DNA of 64,000 bases. It comes from an uncultured Candidatus Actinomarina sp. GTDB taxonomy: Bacteria; Actinomycetota; Acidimicrobiia; Actinomarinales; Actinomarinaceae. The DNA is taken from the NCBI GenBank assembly GCA_902555985.1, contig CACDUI010000003.1, forward strand, positions 76,432 through 140,431. Direction: 5' to 3'. The position numbers were made by a program, and so were the translations under genes. Under the pieces are notes generated by a model. That model worked only from the letters and a program-made list of their open reading frames with translations. It did no database searches and was not told the DNA's origin. Below, one piece after another: positions 27,201-35,823 of the stretch (its first letter is position 1; every line of letters begins with the position of its first letter).

Positions 27201-27794
27201 GAAATGCTTGGATTTTTTGTCAGTGAAGATCCTCTTGAGGGATACGGAGAGGTATTAAAAGCAGAATCAACTCACTCTATTATTGAACTCCAAAGCATTG
27301 ACGATGAAGAAGAATTAAATGTTGTTATTGCTGGATTAATTTCGAATGTTCAAAAAAGAGTTTCAAGAAGGGGAAATCCATGGATTCAATTTGACCTACA
27401 AGATACAACAGGATCATTGGGGGTTCTTTTATTTAATAAATTAGTTGAAAAATATAATACAAATATTGATGGTGAAATATATTTAAAAGTTTCGGGCACT
27501 TATGTGGGAGGTTCAGAGAATACTATTCGAGCAAGAGATTTAGAAGTTATAGAGCCTTCTAAGATGGTTGAAGATTTAGACACATCTCCGTTAAGAATAT
27601 CTGTAACTGAAGAAAAATTAGATAAAAAGAATTTAATTTTACTTAAAGAATTGTTAGAAAAATATCCAGGTTTATCAAATGTCGAGCTTGAGGTACATGG
27701 TGATGAAAAAATTAAACTTCTTGAATTAAAAGAAATCAAAGTTAAAAAAACTAATCAATTGAAAAATGAGATTAACACATTACTTACTACATAA
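24297..27794 (+). CDS. dnaE: DNA polymerase III alpha subunit DnaE
   Basis: This is the replicative polymerase. The N-terminal PHP domain begins SFVHLHAHTEYSMLDGAAKI. The palm holds GAGRGSAAGSIVSYCLGI and SLPDIDMDFDERYRGDVIQYA with two catalytic aspartates, and GVFQLESR and RPGPLGAG follow. A helix-hairpin-helix region and an OB-fold (LNVVIAGLISNVQKRVSRRGNPW) close the protein. Length is 1165 residues, normal for DnaE1. It lies downstream of lspA and the pseudouridine synthase, as in other Actinobacteria. Confidence 0.97.
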   Translation: MSKSFVHLHAHTEYSMLDGAAKINDYLNKVKELNQPAAAITDHGNLYGALEFVRQAEILDIKPIIGYEAYVTPGSRFDRPERDKNKRYHLTLLAENNIGYQNLVELVSKAYLEGFYYKPRVDYDLLQEHAEGIIALSGCLGGEVAQHLAPDGSREEGNTANEKSYEKALEKAKNYQNIFGKENFFIELHNHGINQQIQILDDLVNISKEINAPLVAANDSHYVSKNDSSAHDALLCVQTNATMEDEERFKFDGEEYYVKSSEEMRQLFPDDSFPNACDNTLKIADRINYEFSFDKDYLPDFPIEDSSLSVEEFLRKKVFIGAEQKYHEINTEVQERIDYELDVINSMGFASYFLIVGDLIEFAKSKNIRTGAGRGSAAGSIVSYCLGITGIEPLKYGLIFERFLNKGRKSLPDIDMDFDERYRGDVIQYAIDKYGQDRVAHIVTFATIKAKQAIRDAARVLGLPFSSGDKVAKLMPPMILGNTATISECLKLDENNESGYSKEFYSASDDLRKQYSADQEVKKIIDIALGLEGLRRQDGIHAAAIVISPDKITNFLPIQRKGENAEIVTQYEMHTVEKLGLLKMDFLGLRNLSIVDRTLELIGDKNLDIDNIKLNDKKTYNLFSEGKMTGVFQLESRVAQSVSRSLNPKRFEDIVALVALIRPGPLGAGMHNEFTDRANSRKDIEYLHQDLEEILKETYGVILYQEQVMQIAEKIAGFNLQEADNLRVAMGKKIPQVMEEQRKKFTEGALKSGYSEQFAIEIFDQIAYFAGYGFNKSHSVPYALLAYQTAYLKANYPAEYIAASLTAVKRDKDRTAIFLSEAREMGVKVSTPDINKSESDFTVNNDEILFGLSAVRNVGDITSDKIVLERDTNGKFKTIEDFLSRIDSRSLNKRGIEALAQGGGFDYFGYPRKGVFNAIPDLIDDAKSLKTKKANNQTSLFDLDAQNNNLTTIKDTEWSKKEKLEREREMLGFFVSEDPLEGYGEVLKAESTHSIIELQSIDDEEELNVVIAGLISNVQKRVSRRGNPWIQFDLQDTTGSLGVLLFNKLVEKYNTNIDGEIYLKVSGTYVGGSENTIRARDLEVIEPSKMVEDLDTSPLRISVTEEKLDKKNLILLKELLEKYPGLSNVELEVHGDEKIKLLELKEIKVKKTNQLKNEINTLLTT

Positions 27795-27807
27795 CTAAAA
27801 TAATTTT

Positions 27808-28017
27808 ATGAAATTTAATGTAGAAGAATTTATAGACAGATATAAAGAAAGAGCAGAGGCTGTAAAAAACAGATCTATCCCGCCAGTCGGTGGTGATGAT
27901 CGGATGGCTTTTATTAAACAAGCTGAAACTGATTTTCAGGATTTTATGATAGTTGCTGATTCAGAATTTATAGTAGAAGAAGAATATTTAATATTTAAAT
28001 ATAAATTAGATACTTAG
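27808..28017 (+). CDS. small acidic protein, unknown
   Basis: The 69-residue protein begins 13 nt after dnaE and overlaps the convergent thyX by 4 nt. It is soluble and acidic, with a predicted helix (VEEFIDRYKERAEAVKNR) then a PPVGGDDRMAFIKQAETDFQDFMIVADSEF segment. Similar small proteins trail dnaE in related genomes only to the extent that I can infer; I do not recognise a named family. Its coding character looks real. Confidence 0.6.
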   Translation: MKFNVEEFIDRYKERAEAVKNRSIPPVGGDDRMAFIKQAETDFQDFMIVADSEFIVEEEYLIFKYKLDT

Positions 28018-28676
28018 TCAAGATTTTTACTCATAGGAAAAATTTTCGCAATAACTTCAGCACATGCAATTGCAATATCCATATGTTCTTTTTGAGTGCC
28101 GTTACCAGATCTTAATTCTATGTAATGTATCCAACTTCTAAGTGTTCCATTCATATACATTCGACTGACAGTATTTCCTTCTGGTAAAACAGCTCGCGCT
28201 TGCTCTTTTGCAATACCATTTTCAATCGCCCAATTATAAGTTTCTTTAGCATTCTCGATTAAATCTTCTTGTTTTTTAATCCACATATTAGTTATTTCTT
28301 TATTGTCAGTTTCTATAGAGTTTTGTCGATTTTTAAGATCTTGTAATCTTGCTTCTCTTGTAACGAATTCAAGATCTTTAACAGGGTTTGCATAGCGTTG
28401 AGAAAATTCTTGGAAACTAAATGACCTATGTCTTAAAATTTGTCTTGCGATATCACGTGTTGTTTCTATTTCTAAACAAGCACTAACCATTTCAAGAGGA
28501 GACCAGTGAGCATTTTTGATAAGATATTTTATTAATTTTTCGCTAGTTTCAGTATTTAGCTGATTTGATGGATTAGAAACTCTAGCGCAGAATGCAACCA
28601 GTTCCTGAGCGTTATCAATACCATCATCTATAAATTCTTTCGTCGGGGTAGAATAACTTATTAACTTTACTTTCAT
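28014..28676 (-). CDS. thyX: flavin-dependent thymidylate synthase ThyX
   Basis: ThyX makes dTMP from dUMP with methylene-tetrahydrofolate, FAD and NADPH. The diagnostic RHRX7S motif is complete: Arg82, His83, Arg84 and Ser92, followed by QRYA. The C-terminal QARAVLPEGNTVSRMYMNGTLRSWIHYIELR region supplies substrate-binding residues. It has 220 residues. ThyX does not consume the folate cofactor to dihydrofolate, which suits a reduced genome. It is convergent with the small gene downstream of dnaE. Confidence 0.95.
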   Translation of the reverse strand: MKVKLISYSTPTKEFIDDGIDNAQELVAFCARVSNPSNQLNTETSEKLIKYLIKNAHWSPLEMVSACLEIETTRDIARQILRHRSFSFQEFSQRYANPVKDLEFVTREARLQDLKNRQNSIETDNKEITNMWIKKQEDLIENAKETYNWAIENGIAKEQARAVLPEGNTVSRMYMNGTLRSWIHYIELRSGNGTQKEHMDIAIACAEVIAKIFPMSKNLD

Positions 28677-28705
28677 TTATGTAACTATATTAAAATAAAA
28701 AAAAT

Positions 28706-28969
28706 ATGTTTTTATTAAGGATAATTGTTTTTTTAATACTGGTTTCTTTATTAATTATTTTGGCTTACCCACTTTTGATTATTTTTGATATTTCCAGAGG
28801 AGGAAGTGGTTTTGGGATATGTAATGATCTTGTAAGTTGTGTTATACCGGTAACAGAAGGGCCAAAATTGTTATTAATATTAATAACATCATTCTTTGTT
28901 TTAGTTTTCTTTTTAAGGTTAATTATGAAATTTATAAATACTTTGAATAAAGAAAAATCTATTCTTTAA
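28706..28969 (+). CDS. small membrane protein, unknown
   Basis: This 87-residue protein has two hydrophobic helices (about residues 4-27 and 53-74). The extracytoplasmic loop has a pair of cysteines, CNDLVSC. The family is unknown. It is divergent from thyX with a 29-nt gap, and its 3' end overlaps the convergent EamA transporter gene by 11 nt. The cysteine pair could form a disulfide, but nothing in the sequence fixes a role. Confidence 0.55.
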   Translation: MFLLRIIVFLILVSLLIILAYPLLIIFDISRGGSGFGICNDLVSCVIPVTEGPKLLLILITSFFVLVFFLRLIMKFINTLNKEKSIL

Positions 28970-29786
28970 TAACTAGGTATATCGACATTAATACAAGTAT
29001 TACTCCAAACCAATTTATTAAATTTAGATATTCATTCGCTACAATGATTCCAATTAGTAGCGCAAAAATTGCCTCTAGGCTCAATATCAAAGCTGAAGTT
29101 GATGCTTTGATAATCTTTTGCCCGTAAAGTTGTAAATAAAATGCACCAACATTAACAACTAACCCTAGAAAAATAATTGGTAAAAAGTAATCTGGTAAAA
29201 ACTGAATTTCAGAAAATGATATTAAAGGCAAACATAAAACCCCTCCTGTAAGTGATTGAACAAACATAAGTTGTGAGATATTTTGGTTTTTTACATATCT
29301 TTCAACCAAAACTATGTGCATTGCATAACCTGCTGCACAGATAAGTGTAAATAAATTACCGAAAACTTGTGATAAGTCATTTATTGATATTAAAACTATT
29401 CCTGTAAATCCAAGAAATGAATAAATATAGTTCTTTCTTAATAAATTAGTTTTGTTAAAAAATTTTGATAAAAAAGGTGTTAACACAATATAAAATCCAG
29501 TAACAACACCCGAGTTAATTGTTGAAGTTGTCACCAATCCCTGTGTTTGAGTCACATATCCTAACCAAAGAAAAATACCCATTAAGATTCCAGGTTTCCA
29601 CGCTATTTTTTTTGGTATACCCCCAATTAATCCAAAAATAATTCCTGCGATAATATACCTTAAAAATACAATGAAAGTAGGACTAAAAGTAATCAATAAG
29701 TTTTTTACAATTAAAAAAGTTGATCCAAAAAATAATGCAGAAACAAATAACGCAATTAAAGACTTACTTTTTTCATTTATCAACAT
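28959..29786 (-). CDS. EamA/DMT family transporter
   Basis: About ten membrane helices form two EamA repeats, the standard layout of drug/metabolite transporters (275 residues). Motifs such as LFFGSTFLIVKNLL at the start, FLRYIIAGIIFGLIG, and the second-repeat SALILSLEAIFALLIGIIVANE are typical. Members export amino acids, nucleosides or other small molecules; the substrate here is unknown. It is divergent from nth, with 36 nt between. Confidence 0.88.
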   Translation of the reverse strand: MLINEKSKSLIALFVSALFFGSTFLIVKNLLITFSPTFIVFLRYIIAGIIFGLIGGIPKKIAWKPGILMGIFLWLGYVTQTQGLVTTSTINSGVVTGFYIVLTPFLSKFFNKTNLLRKNYIYSFLGFTGIVLISINDLSQVFGNLFTLICAAGYAMHIVLVERYVKNQNISQLMFVQSLTGGVLCLPLISFSEIQFLPDYFLPIIFLGLVVNVGAFYLQLYGQKIIKASTSALILSLEAIFALLIGIIVANEYLNLINWFGVILVLMSIYLVIKE

Positions 29787-29822
29787 ATGAGTGAACTCTA
29801 ATATATTGTTTAAAATAACAAT

Positions 29823-30465
29823 GTGGTAACAACTAAAGAAAAAAAAGTAAAAGACATAATTAAGATACTGGAGAAACTTTATCCAAAGACTCCAATTCCA
29901 TTAATACACAAAGACCCTTTTACTCTTTTAGTTTCAGTTGTTCTGTCAGCTCAATGTACTGATGAAAGAGTAAATCAAATTACTCCTGCTTTGTTTGATA
30001 TAGCCGATACTCCAGAAAAAATGTTAAAAATGAGTCAAAAGCAAATTGAAAAGATTATAAGGCCATGTGGTCTATCTCCACAAAAATCAAAAGCTATTAG
30101 GGGGTTGTCAAGATTATTAGTGGACAAGCATAATTCAGATGTCCCAAATAATTTTTATGATTTAGAGGAACTGCCAGGAGTAGGTCACAAAACTGCTTCA
30201 GTAGTAATGAGTCAAGCATTTGGGGTCCCAGCTTTTCCAGTTGATACTCATATACATAGACTTGCCTGGAGATGGGGTTTATCAAATGGTAAAAAATGTA
30301 GAAAAAACTGAAAAAGATTTAAAAAGACTTTTTCCCGAAGAGAAATGGAATAAATTGCATTTACAAATTATATTTTACGGTAGAGAGTTTTGTCCAGCTA
30401 GAGGCCATAAATTAGACTTCTGTATAATTTGTACAAAATACAGAAGACGAGAAGGATTTAAGTAA
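29823..30465 (+). pseudogene. nth: endonuclease III, interrupted by a +1 frameshift in an A6 run
   Basis: The first frame (GTG start at 29823, stop at 30311) encodes the glycosylase core: LSAQCTDERVNQ, the helix-hairpin-helix LPGVGHKTA with catalytic Lys123, and PVDTHIHRLAWRWGL with Asp141. Reading changes at the A6 run 30291-30296. Removing one A joins the core to the C-terminal frame ending at 30465 (GREFCPARGH, then a CIIC pair), giving 213 residues, the usual Nth length. The C-terminal cysteines are the iron-sulfur region, in a spacing (Cx9CxxC) unlike E. coli. This could be a sequencing error, transcriptional slippage or early decay. Confidence 0.85.
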
Positions 30466-30503
30466 TAAAATTTTTAATTTGTATCAAAGTATATATTTAG
30501 TAT

Positions 30504-31211
30504 ATGGAAATTAATGCATCAATAGCTTTCCTTTTTGGAGCTCTTTCTTTTTTCTCCCCATGCGTTCTCCCACTTGTTCCTGGGTATTTTGCAATATTTT
30601 CATTAAATAGAAATTCAAAAATTTCAAAAGTTAATGGTGCTCTTCAATTTGTTGTTGGTTTTTCAATTGTATTCGTATCATTGGGTGCATTAGCAAGTTC
30701 AATTGGCTCATTCTTCAGTAGAAACGCATCATTTTTAGGCCAAATTAGTGGGGCAATAATAATAATTTTTGGTTTAATACTTTTAATACCTTCTCTAAAT
30801 AAAAAATATTTTTATAGTTCAAATATTGTTGATATCAATAATTTTTCAAAATCTAAAAATTTTATTATGGGGTTTACATTTGGATTTGGATTCACTCCAT
30901 GCATAGGTCCTGTTCTTGGTGCTTTACTAACACTTTCTTCTAAGTCTGAAACTTTATCTTCGGGGGTGATGTATTTAGTTTTGTTTTCATTGGGCTTAGC
31001 GGTTCCATTCCTTTCAATTGCACTACTCTCAGACAGGGTAAATTTAAAAAATAAGGTTTTTATTAACTTTCAAAAATACTCAACAAATATATCAGGTTTT
31101 ACTTTGATAGCATTAGGTTATCTAATATTTGCAGATAAGATTTATATACTGGCATCATTTTTTCAAGATATTCTGTATTTACTAAATTTAGATTGGTTAA
31201 GTACTATATAA
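30504..31211 (+). CDS. ccdA: CcdA-type cytochrome c biogenesis / thiol-reductant transporter
   Basis: The protein carries electrons across the membrane from thioredoxin to extracytoplasmic thiol proteins. It has about six membrane helices in two inverted halves, with the paired cysteines in FFSPCVLPLVPGYF (near residue 20) and GFGFTPCIGPVLGALL. Its 235 residues are typical of CcdA rather than full-length DsbD. No partner thioredoxin or cytochrome gene is adjacent. The gene is in a run with nth and ygfZ. Confidence 0.9.
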   Translation: MEINASIAFLFGALSFFSPCVLPLVPGYFAIFSLNRNSKISKVNGALQFVVGFSIVFVSLGALASSIGSFFSRNASFLGQISGAIIIIFGLILLIPSLNKKYFYSSNIVDINNFSKSKNFIMGFTFGFGFTPCIGPVLGALLTLSSKSETLSSGVMYLVLFSLGLAVPFLSIALLSDRVNLKNKVFINFQKYSTNISGFTLIALGYLIFADKIYILASFFQDILYLLNLDWLSTI

Positions 31212-31215
31212 GATT

Positions 31216-31782
31216 ATGCAAATATTGAAATCAAAAAATATGATGCTTGTAAGTGGAGAAGATGCATACTCATTTATTGATTCACTTGTATCTAATTCCA
31301 TTAATGAAAATGAGAATAAGTTTTCATACTTGCTAGGACCAGATGGAAAAGTAAAATTTTGGTTTATATTTTCGTATAAGAATAATGAAATAAAAATATT
31401 TCAAACTGAAGAAATTTTGATTGAGCTTAAGAAAGTATTAGAAAAATATAAAATTCGCATAAATTGCGAATTAAATATTTTAAAAGAAGATAGTTTTTTT
31501 GAAATATCGAAAAAAGAAGAATCACTATTGGTTCAATCAATTGCAAAATCAGAACAATTTTTAGATTGGATTGAAATTGAATTCTTTTATGAATTGCCGT
31601 CTTTACAAATAATTGAAATTGGTTTGCTACCTAATGAGATAAGATGGCTAGAAAGTTTTGTTGATTTTTACAAAGGCTGTTTTATGGGGCAAGAACAAGC
31701 TTCGAGAGTAAACTTTAGAGGAAAACCAAGGAGAATATTAAAAACACTTTCAAACTCAACTCAAGAAATAATAAAAACATAG
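31216..31782 (+). CDS. ygfZ: YgfZ/GcvT-like folate-binding protein
   Basis: The signature KGCFMGQEQASRVNFRGKPRR near residue 154 is the YgfZ motif with its conserved cysteine. YgfZ is a folate-dependent factor for repair or assembly of certain iron-sulfur enzymes. The protein is 188 residues, far shorter than E. coli YgfZ (about 326), retaining mainly the first folate-binding domain and the motif. It starts 4 nt after ccdA. Confidence 0.82.
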   Translation: MQILKSKNMMLVSGEDAYSFIDSLVSNSINENENKFSYLLGPDGKVKFWFIFSYKNNEIKIFQTEEILIELKKVLEKYKIRINCELNILKEDSFFEISKKEESLLVQSIAKSEQFLDWIEIEFFYELPSLQIIEIGLLPNEIRWLESFVDFYKGCFMGQEQASRVNFRGKPRRILKTLSNSTQEIIKT

Positions 31783-31788
31783 TTAGAA

Positions 31789-32106
31789 GTGACTAAAAAC
31801 AATTCTAGATGTAAATACTGCGGCAGAATATTGTATAAAAAAGTTTCTGAAAAATATATTGTGTGTTCAAATAAGTGTAAATCTCTAATAAAAAAATTTG
31901 ATTACATAAAAAGGGTTGATTCTATTGTTATAAATCTGAATAGCTATAAGTGGAGTACAGTAGAAGACTTATCGAAGAAAGTAGATATTAATAAATTTGA
32001 CTTTATTTCTTCTATTAGACGCCTTGTTTACTTTGAAAATATATTAAAAGTAAAAGAAAAAAAAGAGATTAATCAAAAATCTTTAATTTCTATAGTGAAA
32101 AAATAG
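31789..32106 (+). CDS. small zinc-ribbon protein, unknown
   Basis: This 105-residue protein has a GTG start 6 nt after ygfZ. The N-terminus has CKYCGRILYKK and VCSNKC, two cysteine pairs with the spacing of a FCS/DUF2116-like zinc ribbon. The rest looks like a small winged-helix: SSIRRLVYFENILKVKEKK could be its recognition and wing segment. It might bind nucleic acid. The 3' end overlaps the convergent YczE-like gene by 17 nt. No named family is recognised. Confidence 0.6.
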   Translation: MTKNNSRCKYCGRILYKKVSEKYIVCSNKCKSLIKKFDYIKRVDSIVINLNSYKWSTVEDLSKKVDINKFDFISSIRRLVYFENILKVKEKKEINQKSLISIVKK

Positions 32107-32692
32107 CACCTCTATCAAATTTTTTAAGAGAATATTGAACTATAGGCCCAACTGATACAACCATAAAAATTGTTCCAAGTCCGTATGAGCCTCCAAGAAG
32201 CACTCCTATAACAAAAGCAGTAAAGTCAATGCCAATTCTTGTAATTCTAATACTAGGACCTAATTTTGCTATTCCGACCATGATTCCATCTCTTGGACCT
32301 GGGCCTAGGCCTGATCCAACATAAACCCCTACACCTAGAGCGAAAACTACGGTTCCAAATACAAGAAAAATTATTTTTAAATATAGACTTTCTGGTTCAG
32401 GTAAAAAATACATTGTTAAATCAATAACATTTCCTATAGTTAAAATGTTCAAAATAGTTCCAATAAACGGTTTTTGTTTTAACGGAATCCACCCAAGTAA
32501 TAAGATGAAACCAGTTAAAACTCCTGCAAATCCAATTTTGACACCAATTAGTTTACTAAATCCATCATGAAACACATCCCAAGAATTGAGTCCCAAATTT
32601 GCTTCAATTGTAAACGCTAAACCAAATCCACATAAAAATAATCCAAACATGAGTTGAGGAATTCTTTGGAGAATAATTTTTTTATTCTGCAA
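32090..32692 (-). CDS. YczE/YitT-like integral membrane protein
   Basis: The protein has five or more membrane helices with glycine-rich motifs (LGLNSWDVFHDGFSKLIG, VGVYVGSGLGPGPRDGIMVGI and RIGIDFTAFVIGVLLGGSYGLGT) characteristic of the YczE/YyaS group. Function is unknown; members are often proposed as transporters. I place the start at TTG 32692 (200 residues), overlapping the upstream gene by 11 nt. An ATG at 32740 would add 16 residues and a 59-nt overlap. Confidence 0.78.
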   Translation of the reverse strand: MQNKKIILQRIPQLMFGLFLCGFGLAFTIEANLGLNSWDVFHDGFSKLIGVKIGFAGVLTGFILLLGWIPLKQKPFIGTILNILTIGNVIDLTMYFLPEPESLYLKIIFLVFGTVVFALGVGVYVGSGLGPGPRDGIMVGIAKLGPSIRITRIGIDFTAFVIGVLLGGSYGLGTIFMVVSVGPIVQYSLKKFDRGAIFSL

Positions 32693-33059
32693 TTTTAAAA
32701 AGTTTTTCCAATACTGTAATATTTTCTGGACATAGTTCATAGGTAGATTGAAATCTCAAGATCGGAATTATTCTATCGTTTATGTTTACTTCAATTTCAT
32801 ATAATTTCAGTAAATTAAATATTACATTTAAAGAGTATTGTTCATTGGTCCATTCACTAGCACTGTTGCAGATATCTCTCCCAAGTTGTACTAGAATTTC
32901 GTCAGAGTTATCGATTAAAGTATTATCACTGTCAGATATTCTTATTTGTTCAACGTAACTATCTCCAAAATTATCAGAATTTAAAGAAGAAATAGTAATA
33001 AAAATAATTACAGTAAGAATAAATACAATTGCAGATCCGAGAATAGTTTTATTGTTCAT
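32682..33059 (-). CDS. membrane-anchored or secreted DUF732-like protein
   Basis: This 125-residue protein begins with an uncleaved signal-anchor helix (about residues 7-26). The extracytoplasmic part has LGRDICNSASEW and a late YELCPEN. Two spaced cysteines and a Leu-Gly-x-x-x-Cys pattern followed by a terminal CP resemble actinobacterial DUF732 domains, which form one disulfide. That assignment is an inference from pattern only. It is the first gene of a two-gene minus-strand unit with the YczE-like protein, and the tRNA-Leu follows on the same strand upstream. Confidence 0.55.
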   Translation of the reverse strand: MNNKTILGSAIVFILTVIIFITISSLNSDNFGDSYVEQIRISDSDNTLIDNSDEILVQLGRDICNSASEWTNEQYSLNVIFNLLKLYEIEVNINDRIIPILRFQSTYELCPENITVLEKLFKIAE

Positions 33060-33111
33060 ATTCCATTATTAAGTAATTTTGATTTTATACATCATTCAAT
33101 CGTGTATTAAG

Positions 33112-33193
33112 TACCCGGAGGGGGAGTCGAACCCCCACATCCTAAGATACTGGATTTTGAATCCAGCGCGTCTGCCAATTCCGCCATCCGGGC
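33112..33193 (-). tRNA. tRNA-Leu (anticodon CAA)
   Basis: On the minus strand the sequence folds as an 82-nt type II tRNA. The acceptor is GCCCGGA with UCCGGGU (one G-U pair) and discriminator A. The anticodon stem CTGGA/TCCAG encloses loop TTCAAAA, giving anticodon CAA (plus-strand 33157-33159). There is a long variable arm as in leucine tRNAs and a T-arm GGGGG-TTCGACT-CCCCC. The 3' CCA is not encoded. Confidence 0.95.
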
Positions 33194-33259
33194 TTAATTA
33201 GAATTATATTTGATATGTAGATGAATGAGAGAAAAAAATATTAAGTTTAAAATAAAGAT

Positions 33260-35758
33260 GTGATATTTCTTATTGATGGACACAGTATTGCTTTTAGAGC
33301 TTTCTATGCTTTACCTGAAACATTAACAACAAAAGATGGATTCCCAACAAATGTAATTCATGGATTTTTGATGATGATTTCAAAGCTTGTTAAAAATTAT
33401 GATATTGAAAAAATTATTATCACTTGGGATGTATCCAAAAAAACATTTAGAAACGATATTTATCAAGATTACAAAGCAAACAGGTCGTCTTCACCTGAAA
33501 ACTTTAAAATCCAAATAAAAGAACTTCAAAATTTACTTACTAAATTTAATTTACCTCAAGTATCTCTCGAGGGTTTTGAAGCAGATGATGTTCTTGGCAG
33601 TTTATCCAATTACTTTAACAAACAAAATAAAAAAGTAACTATTGTCACTGGTGATCGTGATTCATTCCAACTAATAAGTTCTAAAACAAAAATTATGTAC
33701 ACAAAAAGAGGCATATCTGATGTTGAAATATATGACAGTGAAGCATTCAAAGAAAAATATCAAATCTCAACTAAACAGTATGTCGAGTATTTAGCACTTA
33801 AGGGAGACAAGTCAGATAACATTCCTGGATTACCTGGAGTAGGGGAAAAAACAGCTATATCTCTTTTACAAAAGTACAAAAATATAACAAATATTTATAA
33901 AAATTTAAACAACCTAACACCAAAATTACAATCAAATTTTTTAGACAACAAGGATACATTGTTGATGAGTAAAGATTTAGCAATGATTAAAACAGATTTA
34001 GATTTACATGTTCCATCCACAAAATTAAATGAGACGGTTTTTTTTGATAAGCAAATACTAGAACAATCCAAAAAAGATATTTCAAAGTATGAATTAAGTA
34101 GGTTTTTAGGAGAGAGAGAAGTAGTTTCAAAAGAAAAAGTTGAAAAAAAAGAATTAAAAATTTCAAAAATTAAGGACGATATAAACATCGACAGCATAGT
34201 TTTCATCTTTGATAATAAAAACTATTTTGTAAATAAAAAGCAATACGGAGAATTCGAATCTTTAGAAATCTTTCGGAATGTAATATCTTTTAGTTCCCAG
34301 GAAATTTTCAATTCTCAAAAAAATATAAGAATGAATAACTTTATAGCTTATGATTGTATGTTGTTTTTAAGTGATCCCAGTATTAGGCCAGATAATTTAC
34401 TTAATATTTCAAAACACCTTAACGGACAGAGTGAGATAAATAATAAATCTTTAGTAGAAGACTACATTAAATTTTTTCAATCAAAATTAGAAAATATTAA
34501 TGACGATATAAAAAAATTTGAATCAAACTCAACTTTATTTCAAATTTATAAAGATGTAGATTTTCCTATGTTACAAATATTATCTGAAATGGAAAAAGAA
34601 GGAATTTCTGTTTCACAGGAAAAAATGAAAAAACTTTCTAAAAGTTTGTCACTAAAGCTAAAAAAACTTCAAAATAAATGTTTTGAAATTACTAAAAAAG
34701 AATTTAATTTAAACTCACCTAAGCAATTATCTGAAATATTTTTTAATGAACTTAATTATCCTGTTATTAAAAAGACACCTAAAGGAGCCCCCTCTACTGA
34801 TGCAAGTGTTTTAGAGGAGTTAGCAAAGGATCATGACTTACCAAAGCATATTTTAAAATATAGAGAACTGGAAAAAATTAGATCTACTTATGTTGATGGA
34901 CTAATACCAGAAGTTTCAAAAGATTCAAAAATTCATACACATTATAATTTATTTGGTACAACTACTGGAAGACTTTCATCAGAGAAACCAAATCTTCAAA
35001 ATATTCCCAACAAAACAGAATTAGGGCAAGAGATAAGAGATTTTTTTGTAGCCAAACCTTCTATGAAATTCATACTTTCTGATTATTCCCAAATTGAATT
35101 AAGAGTATTAGCTCATTTAAGCCAAGATTCAGAAATGATTAAAATTCTAAAAGATGAAAGTGCAGATATTCATTCAGAAACCGCAGCTAGAATTTTTAAC
35201 GAATCAATTGATAATGTTAATTCTGAAATGAGAAGAAAAGCAAAAGAAGTCAATTTCGGACTTATTTATGGTATGGAAGCATTTGGTCTCTCAAAAAGCT
35301 TGAATATTTCTCAAAAAGAGGCAAAAACATTAATAGATGCATATTTTGATCAATTTCCAAAAGTGAAAGGATTTTTAGACAAAGTTGTAAAGGATGCGGA
35401 GCAAAATACATTTACTACCACGTTGATTGGAAGAAAAAGATACATAAGGGAATTGTCATCATCAAATTTTCAATTGAAAGCTATGGGTAAACGAATTGCA
35501 ATGAATGCGCCGATTCAGGGAACGGCATCCGACATTATGAAGATTGCCATGATCAAAGTTAGGTCAAATCTTCACAAATTTAATTATGCCAATTTACTTC
35601 TTCAGATACACGATGAGATAGTTGTAGAGTCGAACAACAAAGATGTTGAAAAGGTTTCAAAAATCGTGTCAGACAATATGAAAAATGCAATGAAACTAGA
35701 TGTACCTTTATATGTAAATACGAAAGTTAATAATTCACTCGCAAATTTTAATAATTAG
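33260..35758 (+). CDS. polA: DNA polymerase I
   Basis: PolA performs gap filling and Okazaki fragment maturation. The N-terminal 5'-exonuclease is intact (FLIDGHSIAFRAFYALP, EADDVLG, TGDRDSFQL, LKGDKSDNIPGLPGVGEKTA). The middle domain (about residues 300-425) keeps none of the 3'-5' exonuclease DxE motifs, so proofreading is probably absent, as in mycobacterial PolA. The polymerase domain has TTTGRLSSEKPNLQNIP, LSDYSQIELRVLAHLS, RRKAKEVNFGLIYGM and LLQIHDEIVVES. It has 832 residues and a GTG start. Confidence 0.95.
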   Translation: MIFLIDGHSIAFRAFYALPETLTTKDGFPTNVIHGFLMMISKLVKNYDIEKIIITWDVSKKTFRNDIYQDYKANRSSSPENFKIQIKELQNLLTKFNLPQVSLEGFEADDVLGSLSNYFNKQNKKVTIVTGDRDSFQLISSKTKIMYTKRGISDVEIYDSEAFKEKYQISTKQYVEYLALKGDKSDNIPGLPGVGEKTAISLLQKYKNITNIYKNLNNLTPKLQSNFLDNKDTLLMSKDLAMIKTDLDLHVPSTKLNETVFFDKQILEQSKKDISKYELSRFLGEREVVSKEKVEKKELKISKIKDDINIDSIVFIFDNKNYFVNKKQYGEFESLEIFRNVISFSSQEIFNSQKNIRMNNFIAYDCMLFLSDPSIRPDNLLNISKHLNGQSEINNKSLVEDYIKFFQSKLENINDDIKKFESNSTLFQIYKDVDFPMLQILSEMEKEGISVSQEKMKKLSKSLSLKLKKLQNKCFEITKKEFNLNSPKQLSEIFFNELNYPVIKKTPKGAPSTDASVLEELAKDHDLPKHILKYRELEKIRSTYVDGLIPEVSKDSKIHTHYNLFGTTTGRLSSEKPNLQNIPNKTELGQEIRDFFVAKPSMKFILSDYSQIELRVLAHLSQDSEMIKILKDESADIHSETAARIFNESIDNVNSEMRRKAKEVNFGLIYGMEAFGLSKSLNISQKEAKTLIDAYFDQFPKVKGFLDKVVKDAEQNTFTTTLIGRKRYIRELSSSNFQLKAMGKRIAMNAPIQGTASDIMKIAMIKVRSNLHKFNYANLLLQIHDEIVVESNNKDVEKVSKIVSDNMKNAMKLDVPLYVNTKVNNSLANFNN

Positions 35759-35823
35759 TTTGTAAAAACCACAGATATGTTATTCTTATTGACGCAACAC
35801 TATGATTGGAAAAAATTATAAAT

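Noticed and set aside
35789-35817. Promoter TTGACG plus a downstream AT-rich box before rpsA
   Set aside because: The -35 is good, but no convincing -10 occurs at 16-18 bp spacing and the start would fall at the ribosome-binding region.
35806-35823. TTG start for rpsA
   Set aside because: The ATG at 35824 gives a standard acidic S1 N-terminus; the six extra codons have no support.
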